This document shows positions 35,584-43,898 of a stretch of 64,000 nucleotides of DNA, one piece after another. The translations under genes were made by a program, and so were the position numbers. This DNA is from Dryocola clanedunensis (GTDB lineage Bacteria > Pseudomonadota > Gammaproteobacteria > Enterobacterales > Enterobacteriaceae), in assembly GCF_025215155.1 (NCBI RefSeq), contig NZ_JALHAM010000106.1; one strand, given 5' to 3'. Within the stretch, counting starts at the first letter, position 1; the number at the start of each line of letters is the position of its first letter. The notes under the pieces were generated by a model that was given only the letters and a program-made list of their open reading frames with translations, did no database searches and was not told the origin of the DNA.

Positions 35584-36908
35584 GCCAGGCGCGCGATGCT
35601 GTCTGCCACAACGTCCAGCTCATTCAGCATTGAACGGCTTATCTCCCGAAAAGCGTTGCTGATGTCATGGTTCTGGCTTAATTCCAGCCAGAACTGACGA
35701 GCAAGCGGCATCACCTCACGCCATACCTCCCCCGGTACCAGCGGGTCTATCAGCGGCATAACTGACTCTCTTCGCATGCTCCCAACGCTGTTTGGCGCAA
35801 ACGCCATTGGCAACATGTCGTACACCGGCGCCAGCCTGAGAGGCATATCGGACAGGAAGAAAGAAAGATTTCCCGCATGCATGTCACTATTGGCAATCAA
35901 TCGGCCAAACGCCCAGATTTTCTGCGCTAAACGTAGCGTCGCAGGCTCTACGATTTTTTGCTTTAACAGTTCGGCAATGGCAGCAGGCCAGTGTTTTGGC
36001 CCGCAGGCATACTCTGCCTGCACGGCCTCAAGAGAGACAATGCCTTTCCGCCCCTGCGCCCCACTGCAGTCAAAGCGAACGACCTCAAGGAAGGTCTGGC
36101 GTAGGCCGCTTCTTATAACGGTTGCGTGGGATGAAGCAATACCAGCCTGATTCAGGATAGTTAGCGCGTGAGCCTCCGCGTGAAGCAAATCCGCCCAGCG
36201 CTGGCTATTTTCGTTTTGCACAGCGGGAGTAAATTTTACGATTACCTGGGCGGGGCCAGCTTCGGTTTGCGAATAGCAGGTAAATTTTGGCTGCTCGCCC
36301 CCCGCAGACGAGCCAGCAACCTCCCCGGAAAGCGCGCTAGCCGCCAGTGCGGCGTACAGAGAAAGTTTGTCCGCTTCAGGGATAGCCTGTGGCGAAGGTA
36401 GTTCAAACCAGCGGTGATAGCTCTGCTCCCCCACCAGCCAGCCGCCCAGGTTTTCCGGTACCTGTTGCGATAAAGCGAAGAGCACATCTTCTTCCTGCCA
36501 CAGGCGAATATCTTCCGGCAACCCGGCTCGCTGGGCTAATCTGCGTCCCCATGCCCGCCCTAAAAATCCCTGCGGGCACAGGTCAGTTAAATACCAGGGT
36601 AATCCGTCGTACCACTGCGTGGCACCGTTGTTCAATATCACCAGACAGCTGCCCTGCGGCCAGACTGGATATAGCTCGCCAAACCGCCACGCCTGCCCCG
36701 CATTGTCGATTTGCCATAGCGGAAACTGCCTGATTTGGCGCACCGGCCTAATCAAAGCATAACGAGTTGATCTTGCCTGCCCGGCTTTGATGACGCCGCT
36801 TTCGGCATTAACGAGGCGTGAAAAGGTTGCCTGACTAACACCCAGCCGCTGGCGCAGCTGGGTAGCTGACTGTGGGCCATGAAGTAATAAATCAGTCAGT
36901 GCGCTCAT
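35580..36908 (-). CDS. yjjJ: HipA-like kinase-fold toxin YjjJ (HipH)
   Basis: A 442-residue member of the HipA family; E. coli YjjJ/HipH (443) has been reported as a growth-inhibitory toxin. An N-terminal helix-turn-helix (about 10-45, SATQLRQRLGVSQATFSRLVN) replaces the separate HipB antitoxin of canonical hipBA. The C-terminal part carries HipA kinase motifs: the Gly-rich loop SSAGGEQPKF near residue 200, the catalytic NSDMHAGNLSF and the DFG-like YDMLPM. No companion antitoxin gene is seen upstream. Three 12 bp direct repeats lie just before the start codon and may be an autoregulatory site. Confidence 0.88.
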   Translation of the reverse strand: MSALTDLLLHGPQSATQLRQRLGVSQATFSRLVNAESGVIKAGQARSTRYALIRPVRQIRQFPLWQIDNAGQAWRFGELYPVWPQGSCLVILNNGATQWYDGLPWYLTDLCPQGFLGRAWGRRLAQRAGLPEDIRLWQEEDVLFALSQQVPENLGGWLVGEQSYHRWFELPSPQAIPEADKLSLYAALAASALSGEVAGSSAGGEQPKFTCYSQTEAGPAQVIVKFTPAVQNENSQRWADLLHAEAHALTILNQAGIASSHATVIRSGLRQTFLEVVRFDCSGAQGRKGIVSLEAVQAEYACGPKHWPAAIAELLKQKIVEPATLRLAQKIWAFGRLIANSDMHAGNLSFFLSDMPLRLAPVYDMLPMAFAPNSVGSMRRESVMPLIDPLVPGEVWREVMPLARQFWLELSQNHDISNAFREISRSMLNELDVVADSIARLA

Positions 36909-36911
36909 TGG

Positions 36912-36946
36912 ATAGATTCATGAATAGATACATGAATAGATTTATA
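36912..36946. repeat. Three 12 bp direct repeats at the yjjJ promoter
   Basis: ATAGATTCATGA, ATAGATACATGA and ATAGATTTATAG follow each other at an exact 12 bp period, starting at 36912, 36924 and 36936, only 4-38 bp upstream of the yjjJ start codon. A further ATAGATACTGA lies at 37001. They probably bind a regulator, possibly the HTH of YjjJ itself. Confidence 0.8.
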
Positions 36947-37016
36947 GCGTTAATAGCATGAAAGATAAAGCCGGAATGACAAATTTTAAACTGTTCGTGA
37001 ATAGATACTGACAACC

Positions 37017-37043
37017 AAAAAAGGCGCCCTGAGGCGCCTTTTT
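37017..37043. terminator. Terminator of the deo operon
   Basis: AAGGCGCC-CTGA-GGCGCCTT with A/T runs on both sides, 16 bp past the deoD stop codon. Its symmetric flanks allow termination in both directions. Confidence 0.9.
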
Positions 37044-37058
37044 CACTAAGAGAAAGAT

Positions 37059-37778
37059 TTACTCTTTGTCACCCAGCAGCACGGATTCAAGGGCAATCTT
37101 GATCATGTCGTTGAAGGTGGTCTGACGCTCGGCGGCGGTGGTCTGCTCATGCGTGCGGATATGGTCGGAGACGGTGCAGATGGTCAGTGCTTTCGCGCCG
37201 TATTCTGCCGCCACGCCGTAGATACCGGCCGCTTCCATTTCCACGCCCAGGATGCCGTATTTTTCCATTACGTCAAACATTTGTGGGTCTGGAGTATAGA
37301 ACAGGTCTGCAGAGAATATGTTGCCCACGCGAGCGTCAACGCCCAGCGCTTTCGCCGCATCAACCGCGTTACGCACCATATCGAAATCTGCGATAGCCGC
37401 GAAGTCATGGTCCTTGAAACGCAGGCGGTTCACTTTGGAATCCGTACATGCGCCCATACCGATAACCACGTCACGCAGTTTCACATCGGCACGAACCGCG
37501 CCGCAGGAGCCCACGCGGATGATTTTCTTCACGCCAAAATCGGTGATCAGCTCTTTGGTGTAGATAGAGCAGGACGGGATACCCATGCCGTGGCCCATAA
37601 CGGACACTTTACGGCCTTTATAAGTCCCGGTGTAGCCCAGCATGCCGCGCACGTTGTTCACTTCGCGCACGTCTTCGAAGAAAGTCTCCGCAATGTGTTT
37701 CGCACGCAGCGGGTCGCCCGGCATCAGTACGACGTCTGCGAAATCACCCATCTCTGCGTTAATGTGTGGCGTTGCCAT
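37059..37778 (-). CDS. deoD: Purine nucleoside phosphorylase DeoD
   Basis: Splits purine (deoxy)nucleosides with phosphate to free base and (deoxy)ribose 1-phosphate. The 239-residue hexameric-type enzyme has the phosphate-binding GDPLRAKHIAE near residue 20, RVGSCGA and the base-binding EMEAAGIYGVAAEYG with the catalytic Asp in CTVSDHIRTHE. Last gene of deoCABD, separated from deoB by 107 bp that contain a REP-like element. Confidence 0.98.
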   Translation of the reverse strand: MATPHINAEMGDFADVVLMPGDPLRAKHIAETFFEDVREVNNVRGMLGYTGTYKGRKVSVMGHGMGIPSCSIYTKELITDFGVKKIIRVGSCGAVRADVKLRDVVIGMGACTDSKVNRLRFKDHDFAAIADFDMVRNAVDAAKALGVDARVGNIFSADLFYTPDPQMFDVMEKYGILGVEMEAAGIYGVAAEYGAKALTICTVSDHIRTHEQTTAAERQTTFNDMIKIALESVLLGDKE

Positions 37779-37851
37779 TATTCTGTCCTTTTAAATTATT
37801 TTTGCCTGACGGCGGCTGTGCGTTATCAGGCCTGCAAACGGTTTCACGTAC

Positions 37852-37877
37852 GCCGGATAAGCGTAGCGCCATCCGGC
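37852..37877. repeat. REP-like palindrome between deoB and deoD
   Basis: GCCGGATAAGCGTAGCGC...CATCCGGC, a canonical enterobacterial REP-type palindrome inside the deo operon, between the deoB stop and the deoD start. Such placement usually affects differential mRNA stability of the two cistrons. Confidence 0.8.
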
Positions 37878-37885
37878 AACGGGTA

Positions 37886-39109
37886 TCACAGCATGTTTTT
37901 GCCGTAGTCCATATCCGACACACCGAAGTGTTTCGCCACGGTCTGACCGATGTCCGCGAAGGTTTCACGGTGGCCAAGAGAGCCGGCCTTCACTTTCGGG
38001 CCATAGACCAGTACCGGGATGTGCTCACGAGTATGGTCGGTGCCTTTCCAGGTCGGGTCGCAGCCGTGGTCCGCGGTGAGGATTAAAATATCGTCCTCTT
38101 TCAGCAGTTCCATCAGCTCCGGCAGGCGGCGGTCGAACAGCTCCAGACCACCGGCATAGCCAGCGACGTCGCGACGGTGGCCCCATGAGGAGTCGAAGTC
38201 AACGAAGTTGGTGAAGACGATGGTGTCGTCGCCCGCTTCTTTCATCTCTTTGACGGTAGCGTCAAACAGCGCGTCCAGACCCGTCGCTTTCACTTTTTTA
38301 GTGATACCGACATTGGCGTAGATGTCCGCAATTTTCCCCACGGAAACTACCTGACCGTTTTTCTCTTCGACCAGTTTTTTCAGCACGGTGGGCGCCGGTG
38401 GCTCAACGGCCAGGTCGTGACGGTTACCGGTACGCTGGAAGTTGCCCGGCTTGTCGCCGATAAACGGACGAGCGATAACGCGGCCGATGTTGTAGCCGCC
38501 TTCGGTCAGCTCCTCACGGGCAATTTCACACAGCTCGTAAAGCTTATCCAGGCCGTAGGTTTCTTCGTGGCAGGCAATCTGGAATACGGAGTCGGCGGAG
38601 GTATAGAAAATCGGCTTGCCGGTTTTCATGTGCTCTTCGCCCAGTTCGTCCAGGATCACGGTGCCGGAAGAGTGGCAGTTACCGAGGTAGCCCGGCAGAT
38701 TCGCGCGCTCAACCAGCTTGTCGAGCAGCTCCTGCGGGAAGCTGTTCTGCACGTCGGAGAAGTATCCCCAGTCGAACAGCACGGGCACGCCCGCGATTTC
38801 CCAGTGGCCAGACGGGGTATCTTTACCGGATGAGAGCTCATGCGCCCAGCCGTAAGCACCGATAACTTCTGCGTCACCGTCCATGCCCGCCGGGATTTTA
38901 CCGGTAGAGCCTTCAGCCGCTTTGACCAGGCCCAGACGAGTCAGGTTAGGCAGGTTCAGCGGCCCTTTACGACCGTTGTCCGCTTCGCCTTTGGCACAGG
39001 CTTCCGCGATGTGCCCGAATGTATCAGAACCGACGTCGCCGAAGCGGTCAGCGTCTTCTGTAGCACCGATGCCGAAGGAGTCCAGCACCATAATAAATGC
39101 ACGTTTCAT
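37886..39109 (-). CDS. deoB: Phosphopentomutase DeoB
   Basis: Converts (deoxy)ribose 1-phosphate to the 5-phosphate so that DeoC can cleave it. The 407-residue alkaline-phosphatase-superfamily protein shows the metal-binding N-terminus VLDSFGIGATEDAD, the central SGKDTPSGHWE and the C-terminal TADHGCDPTW. Length as in E. coli. Third gene of deoCABD, 52 bp after deoA. Confidence 0.98.
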   Translation of the reverse strand: MKRAFIMVLDSFGIGATEDADRFGDVGSDTFGHIAEACAKGEADNGRKGPLNLPNLTRLGLVKAAEGSTGKIPAGMDGDAEVIGAYGWAHELSSGKDTPSGHWEIAGVPVLFDWGYFSDVQNSFPQELLDKLVERANLPGYLGNCHSSGTVILDELGEEHMKTGKPIFYTSADSVFQIACHEETYGLDKLYELCEIAREELTEGGYNIGRVIARPFIGDKPGNFQRTGNRHDLAVEPPAPTVLKKLVEEKNGQVVSVGKIADIYANVGITKKVKATGLDALFDATVKEMKEAGDDTIVFTNFVDFDSSWGHRRDVAGYAGGLELFDRRLPELMELLKEDDILILTADHGCDPTWKGTDHTREHIPVLVYGPKVKAGSLGHRETFADIGQTVAKHFGVSDMDYGKNML

Positions 39110-39161
39110 ATTGTTCTCCGTACCTTGTGCTCTGTAAAAAAGCGATCGGATCAGTATACCG

Positions 39162-40484
39162 CTATTGGGTGATTCGGCGATAGACCGTTGGCGTTTCTGT
39201 CGGCTGAGTATCGTTAACTTTGATTGCCGCCTTCACGGCGCGCGCCGCTTCCTGCCACTGGGCTTCGCTTGCCGCATGGATCACCGCCAGCGGACGTGAG
39301 GTATCCACGCTCTCACCCAGCCGAGCCATGTCGGTGAAGCCGACGCTGTAATCGAGCGTGTCCGATGCCTGACGACGACCGCCACCCATGGAAACCACCG
39401 CCATGCCTAATGCACGGGTGTCCATCTCGTTCACGAAACCGGCGCGGTCTGCATAAACAGCTTTGCTGAGGACGGCGGTTGGCAGATATTTCGCGTAGTT
39501 TTCAACGAAGTCTGCCGGGCCTTTCTGCGCGGCCACCATGCGGCCAAAGACTTCAGCCGCTTTGCCGTTGTCCAGCACCGCCTGAAGTTTAGCGCGGGCT
39601 TCCGCGTCATCTTTGGCAAGCTTGCCGGAAATCAGCATTTCCACGCACAGCGCCATGGTCACTTCATGCAGACGCGGATTCACGTACTCGCCAGTCAGGA
39701 ACTGCACCGCTTCACGCACTTCAACCGCGTTACCCGCGCTGGAGGCCAGCACCTGGTTCATATCGGTCAGCAGCGCTGTCGTTTTGACGCCCGCGCCGTT
39801 GGCAACGCCAACAATCGCTTCCGCCAGCAGCTCAGAGAGTTCATAAGTTGGCATAAATGCGCCGCTGCCCACTTTCACGTCCATCACCAGCGCGTCCAGC
39901 CCTTCGGCCAGTTTTTTCGCGAGGATGGAGGCAGTGATCAGCGGAATGGAGTCTACGGTCGCGGTAATGTCACGCGTGGCGTAGAAACGCTTGTCCGCCG
40001 GGGCCAGCGAGTTGGTCTGGCCGATAATCGCCACGCCGACATTTTTAATAATGTCGCGGAAGCGGTTATCGTCCGGGAAAATATCAAAGCCGGGGATCGC
40101 TTCGAGTTTGTCGAGCGTGCCGCCGGTGTGGCCAAGGCCACGGCCGGAGATCATCGGGATGAAGCCGCCGCAGGCCGCCACCATCGGTCCAAGCATCAGG
40201 GAAGTGACATCGCCCACGCCGCCGGTGGAGTGCTTATCAACAATCGGGCCGCCCAGATCCAGACTCTTCCAGTCCAGCACCGTCCCGGAATCGCGCATGG
40301 CCATGGTCAGCGACACGCGCTCCGGCATGGTCATGTCATGGAAGAAGATGGTCATCGCCAGCGCGGCAATCTGCCCTTCGGAAATGGTGTTGTCGCGAAT
40401 GCCGTTAATAAAGAAACGAATCTCTTCGTCGCTTAACGTCAAGCCGTCACGTTTTTTACGAATAATTTCTTGAGCGAGGAACAA
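39162..40484 (-). CDS. deoA: Thymidine phosphorylase DeoA
   Basis: Cleaves thymidine and deoxyuridine with phosphate to base and deoxyribose 1-phosphate. The 440-residue protein carries the phosphorylase signature KHSTGGVGD near residue 85 and SGRGLGHTGGTLDKLEAIPG after it. Second gene of deoCABD, 60 bp after deoC. Confidence 0.98.
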   Translation of the reverse strand: MFLAQEIIRKKRDGLTLSDEEIRFFINGIRDNTISEGQIAALAMTIFFHDMTMPERVSLTMAMRDSGTVLDWKSLDLGGPIVDKHSTGGVGDVTSLMLGPMVAACGGFIPMISGRGLGHTGGTLDKLEAIPGFDIFPDDNRFRDIIKNVGVAIIGQTNSLAPADKRFYATRDITATVDSIPLITASILAKKLAEGLDALVMDVKVGSGAFMPTYELSELLAEAIVGVANGAGVKTTALLTDMNQVLASSAGNAVEVREAVQFLTGEYVNPRLHEVTMALCVEMLISGKLAKDDAEARAKLQAVLDNGKAAEVFGRMVAAQKGPADFVENYAKYLPTAVLSKAVYADRAGFVNEMDTRALGMAVVSMGGGRRQASDTLDYSVGFTDMARLGESVDTSRPLAVIHAASEAQWQEAARAVKAAIKVNDTQPTETPTVYRRITQ

Positions 40485-40544
40485 AGTAACCCCCTGAAGT
40501 GATCAGGTAAAAGCGGCGATCGGACAGACCGCCGCCAGAAGTGA

Positions 40545-41324
40545 TTAGTAGCCGCTGGCGCTTTTGCCGTCGCCGTGACCCAGCGCTTTTAACAGGCTGG
40601 CAAGCAGGCTGGACGCGCCGAAACGGTAGTGGCGGGAATCGGCCCAGTCTGCGCCAAACAGATCGTCTGCGATAGACAGGAACAGCGCTGCATCTTCAGC
40701 GCTACGCACGCCGCCAGCCGGTTTGAAACCAACGGTTTTCTCAACGCCCATATCACGGATAACTTCCATCATGATGCGCGCGCTTTCAGGCGTGGCATTC
40801 ACCGGCACTTTACCAGTCGAGGTTTTGATGAAGTCTGCACCAGCTTTGATGGAGATTTCAGACGCTTTACGAATAAGCGCTTCTTCTTTCAGCTCGCCGG
40901 TTTCGATGATCACTTTCAGCCAGACGTTGGCTGCCGCACAGGCTTCTTTACAGGCTTTCACCAGGTCAAAACCAACCTGCTCGTTGCCGGCAATCAGCGC
41001 GCGGTATGGGAAAACGACGTCCACTTCGTCTGCACCGTAAGCGATGGCAGCGCGAGTTTCCGCCAGCGCGATATCGATGTCATCGTTGCCGTGCGGGAAG
41101 TTGGTCACGGTGGCGATACGGATATCCGGCGTGCCCTGCTCGTTCAGGGTTTTACGCGCAATAGGGATAAAACGTGGGTAGATGCAAATAGCCGCCGTGT
41201 TGCCTACAGGGGTTTTCGCCTGATGGCACAGAGCGATGACTTTTTCGTTGGTGTCATCGTCGTTCAGGGTGGTGAGGTCCATCAGTTTCAGCGCGCGCAG
41301 GCTGCTTGCAGTTAAATCGGTCAT
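40545..41324 (-). CDS. deoC: Deoxyribose-phosphate aldolase DeoC
   Basis: Splits 2-deoxyribose 5-phosphate into acetaldehyde and glyceraldehyde 3-phosphate. From ATG 41324 the protein is 259 residues, as in E. coli, with the Schiff-base lysine in GADFIKTSTGK and the second active-site lysine in VGFKPAGGVR. A longer frame (288) reaches upstream but lacks a ribosome binding site, whereas GGAGAG precedes 41324. First gene of the operon. Confidence 0.98.
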   Translation of the reverse strand: MTDLTASSLRALKLMDLTTLNDDDTNEKVIALCHQAKTPVGNTAAICIYPRFIPIARKTLNEQGTPDIRIATVTNFPHGNDDIDIALAETRAAIAYGADEVDVVFPYRALIAGNEQVGFDLVKACKEACAAANVWLKVIIETGELKEEALIRKASEISIKAGADFIKTSTGKVPVNATPESARIMMEVIRDMGVEKTVGFKPAGGVRSAEDAALFLSIADDLFGADWADSRHYRFGASSLLASLLKALGHGDGKSASGY

Positions 41325-41463
41325 AACGCTCTCCAACAAAGGATATAGTGGTCTCAGGCTTCGAAACTCAACACGTTGGAGCGGACTTGGTTCCATGAAG
41401 AGGAGAGGCAAACTTAGTCGCCATCACGTTGAGATCCCTCTCACCGCACATTGCCGGTAGCAA

Positions 41464-41479
41464 TGTTATAATTCTAACA
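41464..41479. promoter_or_regulatory. DeoR operator overlapping the deo -10 region
   Basis: TGTTATAATTCTAACA differs at one position from the DeoR palindrome TGTTAGAATTCTAACA. On the - strand it contains TAGAAT, which falls at the -10 position expected from the CRP site centred 40 bp upstream. DeoR repression by this overlap is as in E. coli deo. Confidence 0.88.
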
Positions 41480-41497
41480 CTCACTACCCCGGCAATT

Positions 41498-41513
41498 TGT
41501 GTTTCGAATCACA
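41498..41513. promoter_or_regulatory. CRP site 1 of the deo promoter
   Basis: TGTGT-TTCGAA-TCACA, centred at 41505.5, is a near-consensus CRP site about 40 bp upstream of the predicted -10/start region of deoC, a class II-like position used at E. coli deoP2. Confidence 0.88.
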
Positions 41514-41550
41514 AAAGCCAAAGGCGGGATTACATACTTTCCACAGTATA

Positions 41551-41566
41551 TGTGATTTAACGAACA
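41551..41566. promoter_or_regulatory. CRP site 2 of the deo promoter
   Basis: TGTGA-TTTAAC-GAACA is a weaker CRP-like site centred 53 bp from site 1. The 53 bp spacing equals that of the two CRP sites at E. coli deoP2, between which CytR binds, so CytR-CRP control is likely. Confidence 0.7.
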
Positions 41567-41601
41567 AAATAACGCTTAAAAATGGCTATCAGCCAACGAA
41601 A

Positions 41602-41624
41602 ATGGCTGGCGATGCGCCAGCCAT
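41602..41624 (-). terminator. Hairpin downstream of the CNT transporter
   Basis: A perfect 10 bp inverted repeat, ATGGCTGGCG / CGCCAGCCAT, lies 45 bp past the transporter stop. The - strand tail is ATTTTCG, so the T run is short. It probably separates the transporter from the deo promoter, which starts 36 bp further on. Confidence 0.65.
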
Positions 41625-41668
41625 GAATCTCATCGCAATGTTAAAATATTAACATTTCCGTTTTTCCG

Positions 41669-42946
41669 CTACAGCGACAGGAACACACCGGCAATGGTGG
41701 CGCTCATCAGGTTAGACAGCGTACCCGCCGCAACGGCCTTCAGGCCAAGCTGGGCAATTTCATGGCGGCGATTTGGCGCCATGCTGCCCAGGCCACCAAT
41801 CAGAATGGCTATAGAAGAAAGGTTAGCAAAACCACACAGCGCGAAGGAGATAATTGCTTTGGTGTGGTCAGAAATGACCTGCAAGCCCGCCGCCGCAACG
41901 GTGGCATCATCTTTCAGGTACTCGCCAAAGTTCAGGTAAGCCACGAATTCGTTGATGATAAGCTTCTGGCCGATGAACGAACCAGCCACGTTCGCTTCGC
42001 TCCACGGCACGCCGATAATCCACGCCAGCGGTGAGAACACCCAGCCCAGGATCAGCTCCATAGAAAGCTGCGGGTAGTTAAACCAGCCGCCAATCCCGGA
42101 GAGCATCCCGTTCAGCAAGGCAATCAGGGCAACGAATGCCAGCAGCATTGCGCCGACGTTCAGCGCCAGCTGCATACCGGAAGCCGCACCGGAAGCGGCC
42201 GCGTCCAGCACGTTGGCCGGGCGATCCGGATCGTTTTTCATCGATTCCAGCTCAGGCGCATCGTCTGGCACTTCTGTCTCAGGCAGGATCAGCTTGGCGA
42301 ACAGCAGGCCGCCGGGGGCTGCCATGAACGACGCGGCAATCAGGTATTCCAGCGGCACGCCCATCTGCGCGTATCCCGCAAGAACGGAGCCAGCAACGGA
42401 AGCCAGCCCGCCACACATCACCGCAAACAGCTCGGAGCGGGTCATGGTTGCGATATAGGGGCGCACAACCAGCGGCGCTTCAGTCTGGCCAACGAAGATG
42501 TTCGCGGTAGCAGAAAGTGATTCGGTACGGGAGGTCTTCAGTACCTTACGCAGGCCGCCACCGAGGATGCGGATAACCAGCTGCATGATGCCGAGGTAGT
42601 AGAGCACCGCAATCAGAGAAGAGAAGAAGACGATAATCGGCAAGACGCGCAGCGCAAAGACAAACCCGCCGCCGCCGAAGACTTCAAACATCTTGTCAGA
42701 AACCAGCCCGCCAAACAGGAAAGAGATCCCCGCGTTGCCGTAAGCAATAACGTTCGCCACCCCTTCGGACATGGCAAGCAGGACTTGGCGTCCGACAGGT
42801 ACATAGAGGATCAGCGCACCGATACCCACCTGAATGATCCACGCGCCGAGAACGGTACGCAGGTTAATGGCTTTACGGTTGCTGGAAAGAAGAACAGCGA
42901 TCAGCAGCAGAACTATCATGCCGACCAGACCCATAAGGATTTGCAT
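41669..42946 (-). CDS. Concentrative nucleoside transporter (CNT/NupC family)
   Basis: A 425-residue inner-membrane sodium- or proton-coupled nucleoside importer with about nine membrane segments. Family signatures include GQTEAPLVVRPYI, the re-entrant segment, and AFALCGFANLSS-like SFALCGFANLSSIAILIGG near the C-terminus. It resembles the YeiJ/YeiM (NupX) branch more than NupC in its N-terminus, by general likeness only. It lies directly upstream of deoC on the same strand, in the place of E. coli yjjW-yjjI, so uptake and breakdown of nucleosides are adjacent here. Confidence 0.9.
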   Translation of the reverse strand: MQILMGLVGMIVLLLIAVLLSSNRKAINLRTVLGAWIIQVGIGALILYVPVGRQVLLAMSEGVANVIAYGNAGISFLFGGLVSDKMFEVFGGGGFVFALRVLPIIVFFSSLIAVLYYLGIMQLVIRILGGGLRKVLKTSRTESLSATANIFVGQTEAPLVVRPYIATMTRSELFAVMCGGLASVAGSVLAGYAQMGVPLEYLIAASFMAAPGGLLFAKLILPETEVPDDAPELESMKNDPDRPANVLDAAASGAASGMQLALNVGAMLLAFVALIALLNGMLSGIGGWFNYPQLSMELILGWVFSPLAWIIGVPWSEANVAGSFIGQKLIINEFVAYLNFGEYLKDDATVAAAGLQVISDHTKAIISFALCGFANLSSIAILIGGLGSMAPNRRHEIAQLGLKAVAAGTLSNLMSATIAGVFLSL

Positions 42947-43121
42947 ACAGATTCCCTGTGTGTAGTAAAAAAAAACAGGAAAAGCCGTACGGGCTTTCCC
43001 CCAACGCGCGGATTATAACGGCAGAAGTCGGGCAGATTGCCAGCGCCATCACGAATTTATACAAATCTAAGCAAACGTTTGTCTTATATAGTGACGGCGA
43101 TCACATCATTTTGCTGAATAG

Positions 43122-43898
43122 TTACCAGCAAAATAATTTGTCTGCGTTGTAAATCAACGCATTGGCGATCTCTGAGGGAGGTTCAGCACGCAGTTCGCAG
43201 AGCGTTTTAAAAACGTCGGCAACGCGTTCGGGGCGGTTTGGTTGTCCCTGGAAACCGTTAAGGGGCATATCCGGGGCATCTGTTTCCAGCAGCAGGGATG
43301 AAAGTGGCAAACGGGTCATCACATCCCGCGTTTTACCGGCGCGTGGATAGGTAATCGTCCCGCCGACGCCGATGTAATAGCCCAGGTCGATAAACCTCTC
43401 CGCCTGTTGCAGGCTTCCGGCAAAACCGTGTACCACCCCGGTACGAGGAAGGGCGTGGCGTTTCAGGTGCATGGCGAGTTTGTCGTGGGTACGACGTGAA
43501 TGCAGGATCACCGGTAGATCGTAGTGTTTTGCCAGTTTTAGCTGCGCATCGAGGATCGTTTCCTGCCGGTCGAACAAGGGATCGTCCATATAAAGATCCA
43601 GCCCGATCTCCCCTATCGCCACCAGCTTTTCAGGCTGTTGTTGCAGATGATGTTCAAGCAGCGCAAGTGACGCATCGTTATGTTTATGGATGACAATGGG
43701 GTGCAGCCCGATGGCGGCATACAGGGCTGAATGCTGCGTGGCTAACGCCAGCACCGTCGCAAAGCGCTCTGCTTCGATGGCCGGTACGATAATTTTCTCC
43801 ACGCCCGCCTGGTTTGCCAGCTCAATGCTTGCGGCTTCACTGCCGGTGAACGGCGGAAAATCGAAATGACAGTGGGTATCGTAGAACGTCGTCGTCAC
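43122..43898 (-). CDS. yjjV: TatD-family metal-dependent hydrolase YjjV
   Basis: A 258-residue TIM-barrel hydrolase with the metal-binding HCHFDF at the N-terminus, GEIGLDLYMDD and VHGFAGSLQQAERF, as in TatD deoxyribonucleases. E. coli YjjV is 259 residues; a DNase or nucleotide-related role is inferred from family. Its ATG overlaps the yjjU stop codon by 4 bp. Confidence 0.93.
   Translation of the reverse strand: MTTTFYDTHCHFDFPPFTGSEAASIELANQAGVEKIIVPAIEAERFATVLALATQHSALYAAIGLHPIVIHKHNDASLALLEHHLQQQPEKLVAIGEIGLDLYMDDPLFDRQETILDAQLKLAKHYDLPVILHSRRTHDKLAMHLKRHALPRTGVVHGFAGSLQQAERFIDLGYYIGVGGTITYPRAGKTRDVMTRLPLSSLLLETDAPDMPLNGFQGQPNRPERVADVFKTLCELRAEPPSEIANALIYNADKLFCW

Noticed and set aside
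36912..37011. Possible CRISPR-like array
   Set aside because: The 12 bp repeats have no spacers of uniform length and no cas gene is near; they are better read as a regulator site.
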